Shown here: piece after piece, positions 6,356 through 6,601 of the stretch
How positions within the stretch are numbered: the first letter of the stretch is position 1
How the letters are laid out: each line of letters starts with the position of its first letter
Origin: an uncultured Methanomicrobiales archaeon
GTDB taxonomy: Archaea > Thermoplasmatota > Thermoplasmata > Methanomassiliicoccales > Methanomethylophilaceae
Length of the DNA: 6,601 nucleotides
Assembly: GCA_946528255.1 (NCBI GenBank)
Contig: CAMMYR010000039.1
Coordinates: 1-6,601, forward strand
Direction: 5' to 3'
The notes under the pieces: model-generated
What the model saw: only the letters and a program-made list of their open reading frames with translations
The model's database searches: none
Told to the model about the DNA's origin: nothing
Program-made: the position numbers and the translations under genes

Positions 6356-6601
6356 TCAGGCGTTCATCTCGTCGTAGACCTCTTTCGCCGTGTTGTCCAG
6401 GAGGGACTGTCCGGCGGGGCTGATTGCACGGCCCTGCTTTTCCTTGGAAACCAGGTACCCGGCGGCCTCGAGCTGCATCATGCACTTCCTGGCGATGTTG
6501 CGGCTTCCCTTGACTGCCTTGTTGGGCATGGATCCCTTATCGGCGTATCCGCCGTACTCAGCGGCGAGCCTGGAGGATCCCATGGGGCCCTTAACGTAGA
6601 G
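6356..6601 (-). CDS. rps19e: Small ribosomal subunit protein eS19, C-terminal part (cut by right edge)
   Basis: The last 81 residues and a TGA stop are present; the N-terminal part lies beyond the right edge. LYVKGPMGSSRLAAEYGG at the edge, then the KGSRNIARKCMMQLEAAGYL helix and the C-terminal ISPAGQSLLD region, match the winged-helix-like half of eS19, a small-subunit head protein of archaea and eukaryotes. It is the first gene of the five-gene operon visible here; the promoter is outside. The stop is followed at once by the SD of the next gene (TGA GGAGG). No CGA among its Arg codons. Confidence 0.95.
   Translation of the reverse strand, partial: LYVKGPMGSSRLAAEYGGYADKGSMPNKAVKGSRNIARKCMMQLEAAGYLVSKEKQGRAISPAGQSLLDNTAKEVYDEMNA

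Noticed and set aside
1..6601. CRISPR array, mobile element, tRNA or rRNA gene
   Set aside because: No spaced direct repeats, transposase or cloverleaf was seen; nearly all of the window is coding.

Overview
The window reads as a compact, GC-rich archaeal chromosome segment. The cluster rpS19e - PDCD5-like protein - rpL39e - rpL31e - aIF6, together with MptE, a DUF373 membrane protein and leaderless TATA promoters, is archaeal. The gene set and base composition fit Thermoplasmatota, possibly near Methanomassiliicoccales; that placement is inference.

Layout from left to right: the 5' part of a CorA-like magnesium transporter gene (minus, runs off the left edge); a membrane site-2 (M50) protease gene (minus) directly upstream of it; mptE, 6-hydroxymethyl-7,8-dihydropterin pyrophosphokinase (minus); a DUF373 membrane protein gene (minus) overlapping mptE; an 86-nt divergent promoter region; an MBL-fold hydrolase gene (plus); then, convergent with it, the translation operon rps19e (partial) - PDCD5-like - rpl39e - rpl31e - aif6 (minus).

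The most important observation concerns gene ends. Five genes end in ordinary stops (TGA three times, TAA twice, TAG never). Four genes (M50 protease, DUF373, MBL hydrolase, aIF6) have no TAA, TAG or TGA where the protein should end, and their frames run on for 39 to about 180 codons through neighbouring genes as meaningless shadow protein. Each of the four has an in-frame CGA at the expected C-terminus, and it is the first CGA in that gene. I checked every Arg codon (about 115, in roughly 2,140 codons) of the ten genes and found no other in-frame CGA; AGG, AGA, CGC, CGT and CGG all occur as sense codons. Ending genes at CGA makes the layout tidy: the convergent MBL and aIF6 genes end 1 nt apart, the M50 gene ends on the corA ribosome binding site, and DUF373 overlaps mptE by 14 nt. 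The simplest reading is that CGA acts as a termination codon here, by codon reassignment or less likely by C-to-U editing to UGA. I know of no described natural code with CGA as a stop. A sequence artefact at four stops cannot be excluded from one window.

The four CDS ends below are therefore placed at CGA; each entry also gives the next canonical stop.
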